Program-made: the position numbers and the translations under genes | Source: Bradyrhizobium sp. CER78 | GTDB lineage: Bacteria > Pseudomonadota > Alphaproteobacteria > Rhizobiales > Xanthobacteraceae | Reading direction: 5' to 3' | DNA: 64,000 nucleotides | Assembly (NCBI RefSeq): GCF_029846235.1 | Contig: NZ_JARVWP010000014.1 | Span: 107,001 to 171,000, forward strand | Shown: positions 53,080 through 62,105 of the stretch, in pieces | Numbering within the stretch: position 1 is the first letter of the stretch | How the letters are laid out: every line of letters begins with the position of its first letter | The notes under the pieces: generated by a model | What the model was told of the DNA's origin: nothing | What the model saw: the letters and a program-made list of their open reading frames with translations, nothing else | Database searches by the model: none

Positions 53080-54204
53080 ATGAAGATCGCCGTTGCCAAG
53101 GAAATCGATCCGTCCGAGCCGCGGGTTGCGGTTTCGCCGGACACCATCAAGAAGTTCAAGGCGCTCGGCGCCGAAGTCGCGGTCGAGCCTGGCGCGGGCA
53201 TCAAGTCGGGCCTGCCTGATTCGGAGCTCACCGCGGCGGGCGCCACCGTCAGTGCCGATGCGCTCAAGGACGCCGACATCATCATCAAGGTGAAGCGGCC
53301 CGAGGCCTCCGAACTCTCCAAATACAAGCGCGGTGCGCTGGTCATCGCGATCATGGACCCCTACGGCAACGAGGCCGCGCTGAAGACGATGGCCGATGCT
53401 GGCGTCTCCGCCTTCGCGATGGAATTGATGCCGCGCATCACCCGCGCCCAGGTGATGGACGTCTTGTCCTCGCAGGCCAATCTGGCCGGCTACCGCGCGG
53501 TGATCGAGGGCGCCGAGGCCTTCGGCCGCGCCTTCCCGATGATGATGACCGCCGCCGGCACCGTGCCGGCCGCCAAGGTGTTCGTGATGGGCGTCGGCGT
53601 CGCCGGCCTGCAGGCGATCGCGACCGCGCGGCGGTTAGGTGCCGTCGTCACCGCGACCGACGTCCGCCCCGCCACCAAGGAGCAGGTGGAATCGCTCGGT
53701 GCGAAATTCCTCGCCGTCGAGGACGAGGAGTTCAAGAACGCGCAGACCGCCGGCGGCTACGCCAAGGAGATGTCCAAGGAGTACCAGGCCAAGCAGGCTG
53801 CGCTGACCGCCGAGCACATCAAGAAGCAGGACATCGTGATCACGACCGCGCTGATCCCGGGCCGTCCGGCGCCGAAGCTCGTCACCGGCGAGATGGTGAA
53901 GTCGATGAAGCCCGGCTCCGTGCTGGTCGATCTCGCGGTCGAGCGCGGCGGCAATGTCGAGGGCGCCAAGCCCGGCGAGGTCGTCGAGACCGATGGCATC
54001 AAGATCGTCGGCTACACCAATGTCGCCGGCCGCGTTGCGGCCTCGGCCTCGGGGCTCTACGCACGCAACCTGTTCTCGTTCATCGAGACGATGGTCGACA
54101 AGGCCAGCAAGGCGCTCGCGGTCAATTGGGACGACGAGCTGGTGAAGGCCACCGCGCTGACCAAGGACGGCGCCGTCATCCATCCCAACTTCCAGCCGAA
54201 GTAA
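53080..54204 (+). CDS. pntAA: NAD(P) transhydrogenase, subunit alpha part 1 (NAD-binding)
   Basis: A 374-residue soluble domain I of the proton-translocating transhydrogenase, which drives NADPH formation from NADH with the proton gradient. The start KIAVAKEIDPSEPRVAVSPD is of the alanine dehydrogenase/transhydrogenase family. The NAD-binding Rossmann loop is VFVMGVGVAGLQAIATARRL (the G-x-G-x-x-G near residue 166-171), followed by VTATDVRPATKEQVE. It lacks the membrane helices of the E. coli PntA, which are encoded separately in pntAB, the split arrangement usual in alphaproteobacteria. It is 11 bases from pntAB. Confidence 0.95.
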   Translation: MKIAVAKEIDPSEPRVAVSPDTIKKFKALGAEVAVEPGAGIKSGLPDSELTAAGATVSADALKDADIIIKVKRPEASELSKYKRGALVIAIMDPYGNEAALKTMADAGVSAFAMELMPRITRAQVMDVLSSQANLAGYRAVIEGAEAFGRAFPMMMTAAGTVPAAKVFVMGVGVAGLQAIATARRLGAVVTATDVRPATKEQVESLGAKFLAVEDEEFKNAQTAGGYAKEMSKEYQAKQAALTAEHIKKQDIVITTALIPGRPAPKLVTGEMVKSMKPGSVLVDLAVERGGNVEGAKPGEVVETDGIKIVGYTNVAGRVAASASGLYARNLFSFIETMVDKASKALAVNWDDELVKATALTKDGAVIHPNFQPK

Positions 54205-54215
54205 GGAGAGAAGCC

Positions 54216-54533
54216 ATGGAGCATCTCGCGCAGGCCGTCGATCCGTTCGTGTTCCGGCTGTCGATTTTCGTCCTCGCCGTGTTCGTCGGCTATTTCGTGG
54301 TGTGGTCGGTGACCCCCGCGCTGCACACGCCGCTGATGAGCGTAACCAATGCGATCTCGTCGGTGATCGTGGTCGGCGCGCTGCTCGCGGTCGGCGTCGG
54401 CATGGTGTCGAGCGGCTCGGGCTGGGCCCGCGGCTTCGGCTTCATCGCGCTGATCTTCGCCTGCGTGAATATCTTCGGCGGCTTCCTGGTCACCCAGCGC
54501 ATGCTGGCGATGTACAAGAAGAAAGCCAAGTAA
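54216..54533 (+). CDS. pntAB: NAD(P) transhydrogenase, subunit alpha part 2 (membrane)
   Basis: A 105-residue membrane protein with three or four helices: FRLSIFVLAVFVGYFVVWSV, then ISSVIVVGALLAVGVGMVSS and GFGFIALIFACVNIFGGFLV. It corresponds to the membrane segment of the alpha subunit that is fused in E. coli. The end RMLAMYKKKAK is typical. ATG 54216 follows AAGGAGAG by 5 bases; the longer frame from 54126 overlaps pntAA and has no support. Middle gene of the pnt operon, 44 bases before pntB. Confidence 0.94.
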   Translation: MEHLAQAVDPFVFRLSIFVLAVFVGYFVVWSVTPALHTPLMSVTNAISSVIVVGALLAVGVGMVSSGSGWARGFGFIALIFACVNIFGGFLVTQRMLAMYKKKAK

Positions 54534-54577
54534 CGGCAACCACCTCGGGGTGAGTTAAGAATTTGGGGGGACCTGAG

Positions 54578-55975
54578 ATGAGCGCCAATCTCTCTGCACT
54601 GTTGTATCTCGTGGCGGGGGTGCTGTTCATCCTGTCGCTGCGCGGCCTGTCGAGCCCGGCGTCGTCGCGCCAGGGCAACATGTTCGGCATGATCGGCATG
54701 GCGATCGCCGTCGGCACCACGCTGGCGAGCCATCCGCCGGCCGGCGGCGTCGCCTGGCTGCTGGTGATTCTCGCGGTCGCGATCGGCGGCGGCATCGGCG
54801 CCGTGATCGCGCGGCGGGTGCCGATGACCTCGATGCCCGAGTTGGTCGCTGCGTTCCACTCGCTGGTCGGCATGGCCGCGGTGCTGGTCGCCGCCGGTGC
54901 GTTCTACGCGCCCGAGGCGTTCGACATCGGCACGCCCGGCAACATCCATCCGCAGAGTCTGGTCGAGATGTCACTCGGCGTCGCGATCGGCGCGCTGACC
55001 TTCACCGGCTCGGTGATCGCGTTCCTGAAGCTCTCGGCGCGAATGAGCGGTGCACCGATCATCCTGCCGTTCCGCCACATCATCAACATCGTGCTGGCGC
55101 TGGCGCTGGTGTTCTTCATCGTCGGCCTCGTGCTGTCCGGCAGCGCGTTCGATTTCTGGATGATCACGATCCTGGCGCTGGCGCTCGGCGTGCTGATGAT
55201 CATCCCGATCGGCGGCGCCGATATGCCGGTCGTGATCTCGATGCTGAACTCGTACTCCGGCTGGGCCGCGGCCGGCATCGGCTTCACGCTCGGCAACTCG
55301 GCGCTGATCATCACCGGCGCGCTGGTCGGCTCGTCGGGTGCGATCCTGTCCTACATCATGTGCCACGCGATGAACCGCTCGTTCATCTCGGTGATCCTCG
55401 GCGGCTTCGGCGGCGAGACCGCGGCAGCCGGCGGCGGCAGCGGCGAGCAGAAGCCGGCCAAGCTCGGCTCGGCCGACGATGCCGCCTTCATCATGAAGAA
55501 CGCCTCCAAGGTCATCATCGTGCCCGGCTACGGCATGGCGGTGGCGCAGGCCCAGCACGCGCTGCGCGAGATGGCCGACCTGCTGAAGAAGGAAGGCGTC
55601 GAGGTGAAATACGCCATCCACCCGGTGGCGGGCCGCATGCCCGGCCACATGAACGTGCTGCTGGCCGAAGCCAACGTGCCTTATGACGAGGTGTTCGAGC
55701 TCGAGGACATCAACTCGGAGTTCGCCCAGGCCGACATCGCCTTCGTGATCGGCGCCAACGACGTCACCAACCCGGCGGCGGAAGAGGACAAGACTTCGCC
55801 GATCTACGGCATGCCGGTGCTGCAGGTCTGGAAGGCCGGCACCGTGATGTTCATCAAGCGCTCGCTGGCCTCGGGCTATGCCGGCATCGACAATCCGCTG
55901 TTCTACCGCGACAACACCATGATGTTGCTCGGCGACGCCAAGAAGGTCACCGAGAACATCGTCAAGGCGATGTAA
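54578..55975 (+). CDS. pntB: NAD(P) transhydrogenase, subunit beta
   Basis: A 465-residue subunit with an N-terminal membrane part of about eight helices (LSALLYLVAGVLFILSL to IITGALVGSSGAILSYIM) and a C-terminal NADP-binding domain III. Domain III carries VPGYGMAVAQAQHALREMAD, then HPVAGRMPGHMNVLLAEA and VIGANDVTNPAAEED, all conserved in the family. ATG 54578 follows a GGGGGG run; a frame start at 54563 adds five residues. Completes the operon. Confidence 0.95.
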   Translation: MSANLSALLYLVAGVLFILSLRGLSSPASSRQGNMFGMIGMAIAVGTTLASHPPAGGVAWLLVILAVAIGGGIGAVIARRVPMTSMPELVAAFHSLVGMAAVLVAAGAFYAPEAFDIGTPGNIHPQSLVEMSLGVAIGALTFTGSVIAFLKLSARMSGAPIILPFRHIINIVLALALVFFIVGLVLSGSAFDFWMITILALALGVLMIIPIGGADMPVVISMLNSYSGWAAAGIGFTLGNSALIITGALVGSSGAILSYIMCHAMNRSFISVILGGFGGETAAAGGGSGEQKPAKLGSADDAAFIMKNASKVIIVPGYGMAVAQAQHALREMADLLKKEGVEVKYAIHPVAGRMPGHMNVLLAEANVPYDEVFELEDINSEFAQADIAFVIGANDVTNPAAEEDKTSPIYGMPVLQVWKAGTVMFIKRSLASGYAGIDNPLFYRDNTMMLLGDAKKVTENIVKAM

Positions 55976-55987
55976 GGCGGGCGGCCA

Positions 55988-56191
55988 ATGGCGCTGAACC
56001 GGGAGTGGCATCGAGAACATCGCATGCCGCCCCTCGCTACGCGCGAACAGCGCATCAAGTGGCATGTGATGCATGCGAATGTTTGCGCTTGCCGCCCCGT
56101 TCCCGACAGCATCAGGCTCGACGTCGAAAAACTGCTCAATTCCAGGCGCAGGCCTGTCTCGGCGGCCGCCAAAAACCAAGGCCGGGACTAA
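55988..56191 (+). CDS. Small His/Cys protein, unknown function
   Basis: A 67-residue protein 12 bases after pntB. Its core is LNREWHREHRMPPLATREQR, then WHVMHANVCACRPVPDSI. The spacing His8, His11, His26, His29, Cys33, Cys35 suggests a metal site. I recall similar short proteins (WHxxHRMP ... WHxxHxxxCxCRP) in many bacteria, so I treat it as real, but no function is known to me. No signal peptide or membrane helix. The segment 56192-56275 after it, up to the hydrolase, holds nothing else. Confidence 0.62.
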   Translation: MALNREWHREHRMPPLATREQRIKWHVMHANVCACRPVPDSIRLDVEKLLNSRRRPVSAAAKNQGRD

Positions 56192-56275
56192 AAATTGCGA
56201 AAACAACCCCATGCAAAGTAGCAATGGGGGGTCTCACATTACCCGACACACTAAACCTAGAGCTGCAGGCGAGAT

Positions 56276-57094
56276 TTGCGCGTGGTTCTGACGATCCTGA
56301 AATGGCTGCTGATCGTCGCCGCGGTCGTCTATCTTGGTGGCCTCGCGGTGCTGTACGTCAAGCAGCGCGAATTGCTGTTTCCGATCCCGCCGGTCGGGCG
56401 CACTGCGCCGGCAGCCGCCGGCCTTCCCGCAGCCGAAGAGCACGTGCTGACCACCGCCGACGGCGAGAAGGTCATCGTCTGGCATGTGCCGGCCAAGCCG
56501 GGCCGGCCCGTCGTGCTGTTCTTTCCCGGCAATGGCGATTTCCTCGCCGGCCGCGTGGCGCGCTTCAAGGGCATCATCGCCGACGGCACCGGGCTGGTGG
56601 CACTGTCCTACCGCGGCTACGCCGGCTCGAGCGGATCTCCGAGCGAGCAGGGGCTGCTGCAGGATGCCGCAGCGGCTTATGCGTTCACCACCGCGCGGTA
56701 CCGCGCCGAGCAGATCGTTGCCTGGGGATTTTCGCTCGGCACCGGCGTCGCGGTCGCGCTCGCCGCCGAGCACCCTGTCGTCAAACTGATCCTGGAGGCG
56801 CCGTACACGTCGACGGCCGACGTCGCCGGCGCGCACTTCTGGTATGTGCCGATCAGCCTGCTGATGCGGGATCAATTCCACTCCGACCGGCGAATCACCG
56901 GTGTCACCGTGCCGCTTCTAATCATGCACGGCACCGATGATCCGGTGATCCCGATCGCCTTCGGCGAGCGCCTGTTCGGTCTCGCCCATGAGCCCAAGCA
57001 GTTCGTGCGTCTGCCCGGTGGAGGGCACGACAATCTGGACGATTTCGGTGCGATGGGAATTGCGCGGCGATTTATCGACGCCGCAGGAGGCTGA
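56276..57094 (+). CDS. Alpha/beta hydrolase, membrane-anchored
   Basis: A 272-residue alpha/beta hydrolase. An N-terminal helix (ILKWLLIVAAVVYLGGLAVL) anchors it or serves as an uncleaved signal. The hydrolase fold shows PVVLFFPGNGDFLAG (oxyanion strand), the nucleophile elbow in IVAWGFSLGTGVAV (G-F-S-L-G, with Ser near 150), the Asp in HGTDDPVIP (~222) and the His in LPGGGHDN (~250). It resembles the FAM108/BEM46-type esterases (YRGYAGSSGSPSEQGL). TTG 56276 or GTG 56282 may be the start. Substrate unknown. Confidence 0.85.
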   Translation: MRVVLTILKWLLIVAAVVYLGGLAVLYVKQRELLFPIPPVGRTAPAAAGLPAAEEHVLTTADGEKVIVWHVPAKPGRPVVLFFPGNGDFLAGRVARFKGIIADGTGLVALSYRGYAGSSGSPSEQGLLQDAAAAYAFTTARYRAEQIVAWGFSLGTGVAVALAAEHPVVKLILEAPYTSTADVAGAHFWYVPISLLMRDQFHSDRRITGVTVPLLIMHGTDDPVIPIAFGERLFGLAHEPKQFVRLPGGGHDNLDDFGAMGIARRFIDAAGG

Positions 57095-57148
57095 CGGCGC
57101 CGATTGTCTGTCGCATAATCGGGGTTACTGAAGTGAGGGGACCCCACG

Positions 57149-58246
57149 ATGAGCGCACACGGACCGATGCCGCGGTCGGCCTGGCTGTATCCTGTTCTGG
57201 CGGTGCTGTTGTTTGCCGCGGTCTCGGCCTCCGGCTACAGCTTTGCGCCATCGGCCGCCGGCTGGGTGTTCGCGGCCGTGCTGCTGGTGATTTTGTTCGG
57301 CACCGTGTTTGCGGCCGTCCATCATGCCGAGATGATTGCCGAGCGGATCGGCGAGCCCTTTGGCACGCTGCTCCTGACGCTCGCCGTGACCATCATCGAG
57401 GTGGCGCTGATCTCGACCATCATGTTGGGCGACACGCCGGCGCCGACGCTGGCGCGCGACACCGTGTTCGCCGTGGTGATGATCGTCTGCAACGGCCTGG
57501 TCGGGCTCTGCATCTTCATCGGCGGCATCCGCTACCGTGAGCAGGATTTCCAGATCACCGGCGCCAACCTTTACCTCAGCGTGCTGTTCGTGCTCGCGAC
57601 CATCACGCTCGACATGCCGAATTTCACGCTGACCGCGCCCGGCCCGATCTATTCCACGGCCCAGCTCGCCGTGATCAGCGTCGTGACGCTGCTGCTCTAT
57701 GCGGTGTTCCTCTACACCCAGACCATCCGCCACCGCGATTACTTCGTCAGCGGCGCCAATGAGGCGGCGGCGCATGGCGAGGTGATGTCGGACCGCATGA
57801 CCGCGATCAGCGTGGCCCTGCTGCTGGTGTCGTTGCTGGCGGTGGTGCTGCTGGCCAAGAAATTCTCGCTGGTGGTCGACGTCGTCACCGTCAAGATCGG
57901 TGCGCCGCCGGCCTTTGCCGGCCTGGTGGTGGCGGCCCTGATCCTGCTGCCGGAGAGCGTTGCCGCAGTGTCGGCGGCGCGCAAGAACGACCTGCAGAAG
58001 AGCATCAACCTCGCGCTCGGCTCCTCGATCGCGACCATCGGGCTCACGGTTCCCGCCGTGGCCCTTGCCGCCAATGTGCTCGACAAGCAGCTGGTGCTCG
58101 GGCTCAGCAACCAGCATATGCTGATCCTGCTGCTGACTTTCATGGTCAGCATGCTCACCTTCGGAACCGGCCGCACCAACATCCTGTTCGGGCTCGTTCA
58201 CATGGTGGTGTTCGCGGTGTTCGTGTTCATGGTTTTCGTGCCGTAG
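57149..58246 (+). CDS. chaA: Calcium/cation:proton antiporter (ChaA/CaCA family)
   Basis: A 365-residue inner-membrane antiporter with about 10-11 helices. The two alpha-repeat motifs of the CaCA family are present: GEPFGTLLLTLAVTIIEVAL (first, with the Glu) and, in the second half, PESVAAVSAARKNDLQKSI with LGSSIATIGLTVP. The length matches E. coli ChaA (366). It exchanges Ca2+ or Na+/K+ for protons; specificity is not certain. The ATG follows GAGGGG by 9 bases. Cupin gene follows 34 bases later. Confidence 0.88.
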   Translation: MSAHGPMPRSAWLYPVLAVLLFAAVSASGYSFAPSAAGWVFAAVLLVILFGTVFAAVHHAEMIAERIGEPFGTLLLTLAVTIIEVALISTIMLGDTPAPTLARDTVFAVVMIVCNGLVGLCIFIGGIRYREQDFQITGANLYLSVLFVLATITLDMPNFTLTAPGPIYSTAQLAVISVVTLLLYAVFLYTQTIRHRDYFVSGANEAAAHGEVMSDRMTAISVALLLVSLLAVVLLAKKFSLVVDVVTVKIGAPPAFAGLVVAALILLPESVAAVSAARKNDLQKSINLALGSSIATIGLTVPAVALAANVLDKQLVLGLSNQHMLILLLTFMVSMLTFGTGRTNILFGLVHMVVFAVFVFMVFVP

Positions 58247-58280
58247 TGCATGATCCGCTCAAACAAGAAACTCGGAGAAA

Positions 58281-58571
58281 ATGACGATGCTCAGCGCCAA
58301 ATCGGATGTGCAGGTGGATACGGCGGAGGTTCGCGTGACCGAATGGCGGCTCGCGCCGGGCAGTGCCACCGGCCACCACACCCATGAGATGGATTACGTC
58401 ATCGTTCCGATCACGGCCGGGGAAATGACCATCGTGGCGCCGAACGGCGAGCGCTCGAAGGCGCAGCTTGGGGCCGGCAAGTCCTATTTCCGCAAGGCCG
58501 GGGTCCAGCACGACGTGCTGAACGAGACGGCCAGCGAGATCGTGTTCCTCGAGGTCGAACTCAAGCCCTGA
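58281..58571 (+). CDS. Small cupin-domain protein
   Basis: A 96-residue single cupin domain. Conserved histidines are in TGHHTHEMDYVIVPITAGE (H-x-H, then Glu) and AGVQHDVLNETASE, the usual metal ligands of the fold. The stretch EVRVTEWRLAPGSAT leads in. No signal peptide. Such proteins bind small ligands or are isomerases or dioxygenases; nothing decides which. It follows the antiporter closely and may be co-transcribed. Confidence 0.8.
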   Translation: MTMLSAKSDVQVDTAEVRVTEWRLAPGSATGHHTHEMDYVIVPITAGEMTIVAPNGERSKAQLGAGKSYFRKAGVQHDVLNETASEIVFLEVELKP

Positions 58572-58821
58572 CATGGCGCTTAACCCTGCGCGCGCCGAAT
58601 GCCTGCTCCGAGCCGGAGCGGTTGTGGAAATTCATAACCCGTTAACGGCTGCACGATGAATTAAGAGGCGGATGCGGCCTGCGCAGGGGGCGCCTCCGCT
58701 GAAACCAAAGTGACACCAAAGGTGACGTCGGAACGGGGGTTTGCCACCGATCCGACGCAGTTGATCCCTGAATGTGCCTCAAAGTTCCAGCATGAAATAA
58801 CGGGGTGGGGAGTGGCAGGTC

Positions 58822-59718
58822 ATGCTGAGTTACCTGAAGAAATTTGTGATGGACATCTTACCCTCGGTGGCAGCGACCATCATCGGGGCATACATCGTCA
58901 ATCACTACATCGTGGCCAAGCCGGACGCGCCGGCGGCCGCAGCCTTGACCGCCGCCGTTGATCCCAAAGCCGATCCGAAAGCCGCCGCCAAGCCCGCCAC
59001 CGTGGTCAGCAGCCTCCCGGAAGCCGGCGTGAAGGCCAAGGGCATGTCCGAGCGCACGCTGATCGAGCGGTCGGCGTCGGAGAAGGCCACCGTCACCGAG
59101 AAGCCCGCCGAGAAATCCGCCGACCAGAAGTCTGACGCTCCGGCCGATACCGCCAGCATCCCCGCCGACACCCGCCATCACCCGGCGGCGCCGAAGGCGG
59201 TCGCAAAGGTGACGCCCGCCGCGCCGCAGCCGGCCGCGCCCGCCACGTCGGCCGCGCCAGTCGAGGCCGCCGCCACGCCGGAGGAAAACCGCGACGCCAA
59301 CGACCTGGCGCGCGCCGCCATCGAGCGGCTGCGCAAGGAGCGTCCGCAGGAAGCGGCGCGCTCCCAGGACGCCACGCGCTCTCAGGATGCGGCGCGTACC
59401 GATGTTGCCCGCCTGCCTGACGCGCAGCGCCCCACTGCTTCGTCGGCGATCCGGCCGTTGCCGCCGCCGATCATGGTGTCGAACCCGTCCAGCGACAACG
59501 CCGATCAATCCTCGCAGCCGCGTCCGCCCTATGCCGCCAATGCGCAGGATTCGAACCGCCTGACGCCGCCGGCCGACATTCCGGTGCCGGTGATCCAGGC
59601 GCCGCTCGACCTGCGCGCCGACGCGGCGATGGCTGCGCCGAAGAACGAGCACACCTCGGTGACCGACGACATGTTCTCCGGCATGAAGTCGATGTTCCAC
59701 GCCGTTCTGCCGAAGTAA
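58822..59718 (+). CDS. Membrane-anchored Ala/Pro-rich protein, unknown function
   Basis: A 298-residue protein. The N-terminus, FVMDILPSVAATIIGAYIVN, is a hydrophobic anchor, and the rest is probably extracytoplasmic and disordered. It is rich in Ala, Pro, Lys and Asp, with tandem-like RSQDATRSQDAAR around residues 188-200 and low-complexity AAPVEAAATPEE. The last ~30 residues (TSVTDDMFSGMKSMFHAVLP) look ordered. The composition resembles linkers in this window's CpoB, DUF882 and L,D-transpeptidase. I do not recognise a family. The 58572-58821 gap before it has no supported gene. Confidence 0.65.
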   Translation: MLSYLKKFVMDILPSVAATIIGAYIVNHYIVAKPDAPAAAALTAAVDPKADPKAAAKPATVVSSLPEAGVKAKGMSERTLIERSASEKATVTEKPAEKSADQKSDAPADTASIPADTRHHPAAPKAVAKVTPAAPQPAAPATSAAPVEAAATPEENRDANDLARAAIERLRKERPQEAARSQDATRSQDAARTDVARLPDAQRPTASSAIRPLPPPIMVSNPSSDNADQSSQPRPPYAANAQDSNRLTPPADIPVPVIQAPLDLRADAAMAAPKNEHTSVTDDMFSGMKSMFHAVLPK

Positions 59719-59745
59719 GCGTCCCGCTGAAGCAAGCCTGAGATT

Positions 59746-60004
59746 AGAGCGCGATCAGCTTTGATTGAATCGGCTTGGCGCGGTCTTGGTTCACCTCTCC
59801 CGCGCGACTCGGGTCCACCCGAGTTGCGCTCTTTCTGTTTGCCGAAGTCGGATAAATCCGACTTCGGGTGGGGAGAGGTCGGATTGCGCCTGGCGATGCG
59901 AAGCATCGTCCAGTGCAATCCGGGTGAGGGCTCTTGCTCTCTCGATAGACCGTCACCCCTCACCCGATTTGCTGCGCAAATCGACCTCTCCCAAGGGAGA
60001 GGTG
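59746..60004. repeat. Repeat mosaic: possible family F fragment and family A (copy 4)
   Basis: 59746-59775 holds AGAGCGCGATCAGCTTTGAT and on, similar in tone to the end of the F element. From 59793, CACCTCTCCCGCGCGACTCG begins a long family A element with CCGAAGTCGGATAAATCCGA-type hairpin, GGAGAGGTCGGATTGCG...GCAATCCGGGTGAGGG, then CCCTCACCCGATTTGCTGCG...GACCTCTCCC. Here the loop between GTGAGGG and CCCTCAC is only ~25 bases, where the DUF559 gene sits at the 11.5 kb copy. It fills the 59719-60046 gap; no gene is seen. Confidence 0.75.
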
Positions 60005-60046
60005 GACTTTCGACGCCGTTATAGCTCAACCTGATCTCATCCAGCT

Positions 60047-60703
60047 TTAGCCGCCGGTGCGCGCCAGCCCGCTGCGCGCGCTGCCGTCATTCGGCCGCAG
60101 CGCGAGCACGCGATTGTACGACGCCGCCGCCTTGGCCTTGTCGCCGAGCCGCTCATAGGCCTGGCCCCGGGCGCTCCACGCCGCAACATTGGTGGGATCG
60201 GCCTGCACGGCCTCGTCGAGGTCGGTGGCGGCCTGCTTGGCCTTGTCGAGCGCGAGGTAGCTGGTGGCGCGGCCGACCAGCGGCTCGGCCTTCTGCGGCG
60301 ACAGCCCGCTGGCCGCCGTGAAATCGTCGATCGCCTGCTGATGTTGCCCGCGGCCTTGATAGATCAGGCCACGGCCGTACAGCGCCTGGATGTTGTAGGG
60401 GTCGGAGGTCAGCGCCTGCTCGAACTCCGCCTGCGCTTCGTCGACCTTGCCGGAATGCGCCAGCACCTGGCCGCGCGTGGCGTGATCCTTGGCGCTGTTG
60501 ACGTCCTGCGGCGTGATGGTGTCGGCAGCCGGCTTGTCGGCCGTGGCGGCTGGTTTCGGCTTGTCGTCCGAGCCCCATGAACCGAGGTCGAAGGAGCAGC
60601 CCGCAAGCGGTAGGCCGAGAGCTACTGCGATGAAGAGTTGCGCCGCGCGACGGTAGCGCGGTGGTGCCGGAAAGAGTGGGCGGGGTGCCGGAGCATCCGT
60701 CAT
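60047..60703 (-). CDS. TPR lipoprotein
   Basis: A 218-residue lipoprotein. The signal peptide (YRRAAQLFIAVALGLPLAGC) ends in the lipobox LAGC. Residues ~75-210 are four TPR repeats, e.g. QVLAHSGKVDEAQAEFEQAL, NIQALYGRGLIYQGRGQHQQ and AWSARGQAYERLGDKAKAAA. It probably scaffolds proteins at the membrane, but no partner can be named. The ATG at 60703 lacks a good ribosome site; a start further upstream is possible. It and rpsU lie on the minus strand, 113 bases apart. Confidence 0.85.
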   Translation of the reverse strand: MTDAPAPRPLFPAPPRYRRAAQLFIAVALGLPLAGCSFDLGSWGSDDKPKPAATADKPAADTITPQDVNSAKDHATRGQVLAHSGKVDEAQAEFEQALTSDPYNIQALYGRGLIYQGRGQHQQAIDDFTAASGLSPQKAEPLVGRATSYLALDKAKQAATDLDEAVQADPTNVAAWSARGQAYERLGDKAKAAASYNRVLALRPNDGSARSGLARTGG

Positions 60704-60816
60704 GCAAAATGCTCTTGCCGGTAATCTTGCATGGGTACCCTGGAACGCGGCCTGCTTCAAAACGACAACGCGGGCCCGTGGCCCGCGCTGTTAGACTTCC
60801 AGATCGGCAAAACGGT

Positions 60817-61113
60817 TCAGCGGGGGCCGCGACCAGCGCCAGCACCACCGGGACGGCCGCCGCGGTCGCCACCGGGACCAGCGCCGAACACCGGCTTGGG
60901 CTTCATCGGCAGCAAGCCTTCACGCTGCAGCTTCTTGCGCGCCAGCTTGCGAGCGCGGCGCACGGCTTCGGCCTTTTCGCGAGCCTTCTTCTCAGAGGGC
61001 TTTTCGTAGTGACCGCGGAGCTTCATCTCGCGGAAAATGCCCTCGCGCTGCATCTTCTTCTTCAGCGCCTTCAGGGCTTGGTCGACATTGTTATCGCGGA
61101 CGAGAACCTGCAC
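60817..61113 (-). CDS. rpsU: 30S ribosomal protein bS21
   Basis: A 98-residue bS21. The conserved part (VQVLVRDNNVDQALKALKKK, then MQREGIFREMKLRGHYEKPS, EKKAREKAEAVRRARKLARK) is followed by an extra Gly/Pro-rich tail of ~25 residues (GPGGDRGGRPGGAGAGRG), absent in short bS21 proteins. GTG at 61113 is chosen because AGAGGA lies 7 bases before it and the family's N-terminus starts there. A longer frame from 61203 is not supported. bS21 takes part in mRNA recruitment on the small subunit. Confidence 0.93.
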   Translation of the reverse strand: MQVLVRDNNVDQALKALKKKMQREGIFREMKLRGHYEKPSEKKAREKAEAVRRARKLARKKLQREGLLPMKPKPVFGAGPGGDRGGRPGGAGAGRGPR

Positions 61114-61377
61114 GCGGCATCCTCTTTTGAATTGATCGGTTCGGAATTCTGGCGAGGTGAAGGGGCGGCAAAAGGCCTGCCTCTTAACCCTAGGCGCGCG
61201 CATGTATCAGACAAACGCGCAGATGTCCACCGGTCGAGTGACTTTCGGGCCTAGTAAAGCCACGAAATGGGGCGAAAATGCCTTTGTGCGGCCCTGATTT
61301 GGGTGATTTGGCGCCCGGTTGAGGGCCGCTCCCGGCGTTTTGGATGACCCGGGCATTGGAAATAGGGGAGATGGCAC

Positions 61378-62100
61378 ATGGATATGAAGAAGTATGCGGC
61401 CGAGCTGATCGGTACGTTCTGGCTCACATTCGCCGGCTGCGGCAGCGCGGTCATCGCGGCCGGCTTTCCGCAGGTCGGGATCGGCCTGGTCGGCGTGTCG
61501 TTGGCCTTCGGGCTGAGCGTGGTGACCATGGCCTATGCGATCGGCCATATCTCGGGTTGCCACCTCAACCCGGCGGTGACGGTCGGGCTCGCCGCGGGCG
61601 GGCGTTTCCCCGGCGGCCAGGTGCTGCCCTACATCATCGCGCAGGTTGCCGGCGCGATCATCGCGGCCTGGCTGCTCTATGTGATCGCCAGCGGCGCGCC
61701 CGGCTTCGATGTCAGCAAGGGCTTCGCCTCCAACGGCTATGACGCGCACTCACCGGGCCATTACAGCATGGTGGTGTGCTTCATCATGGAGGTCGTAATG
61801 ACCATGATGTTCCTGTTCATCATCATGGGATCGACCCACGGCAAGGCGCCCGCCGGCTTCGCGCCGCTCGCCATCGGCCTCGCGCTGGTGATGATCCATC
61901 TCGTCAGCATTCCCGTCACCAACACCTCGGTGAACCCGGCGCGCAGCACAGGACCCGCGCTGTTCGTCGGCGGCTGGGCGCTGGCGCAGCTCTGGATGTT
62001 CTGGGTCGCGCCTTTGATCGGCGGTGCGCTCGGCGGCGTGATCTATCGCTGGCTCAGCGACGAGCCGACCGGCGTCGTCGCCGGCGTCAAGACTGCGTGA
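61378..62100 (+). CDS. aqpZ: Aquaporin Z
   Basis: A 240-residue water channel. Both NPA-type motifs are in place: GCHLNPAVTVGLAAGG (~60-75) and NTSVNPARSTGPALFVGGWA (~181-200). Six helices are visible. The selectivity filter residues include the Arg after NPA and the His in IHLVSIPVTNTSVNP (~173). The start KKYAAELIGTFWLTFAGCGS is typical of AqpZ. The ATG follows GGGGAG by 9 bases. It diverges from rpsU over 264 bases. Roles: rapid osmotic water flow. Confidence 0.95.
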   Translation: MDMKKYAAELIGTFWLTFAGCGSAVIAAGFPQVGIGLVGVSLAFGLSVVTMAYAIGHISGCHLNPAVTVGLAAGGRFPGGQVLPYIIAQVAGAIIAAWLLYVIASGAPGFDVSKGFASNGYDAHSPGHYSMVVCFIMEVVMTMMFLFIIMGSTHGKAPAGFAPLAIGLALVMIHLVSIPVTNTSVNPARSTGPALFVGGWALAQLWMFWVAPLIGGALGGVIYRWLSDEPTGVVAGVKTA

Positions 62101-62105
62101 TCGGC

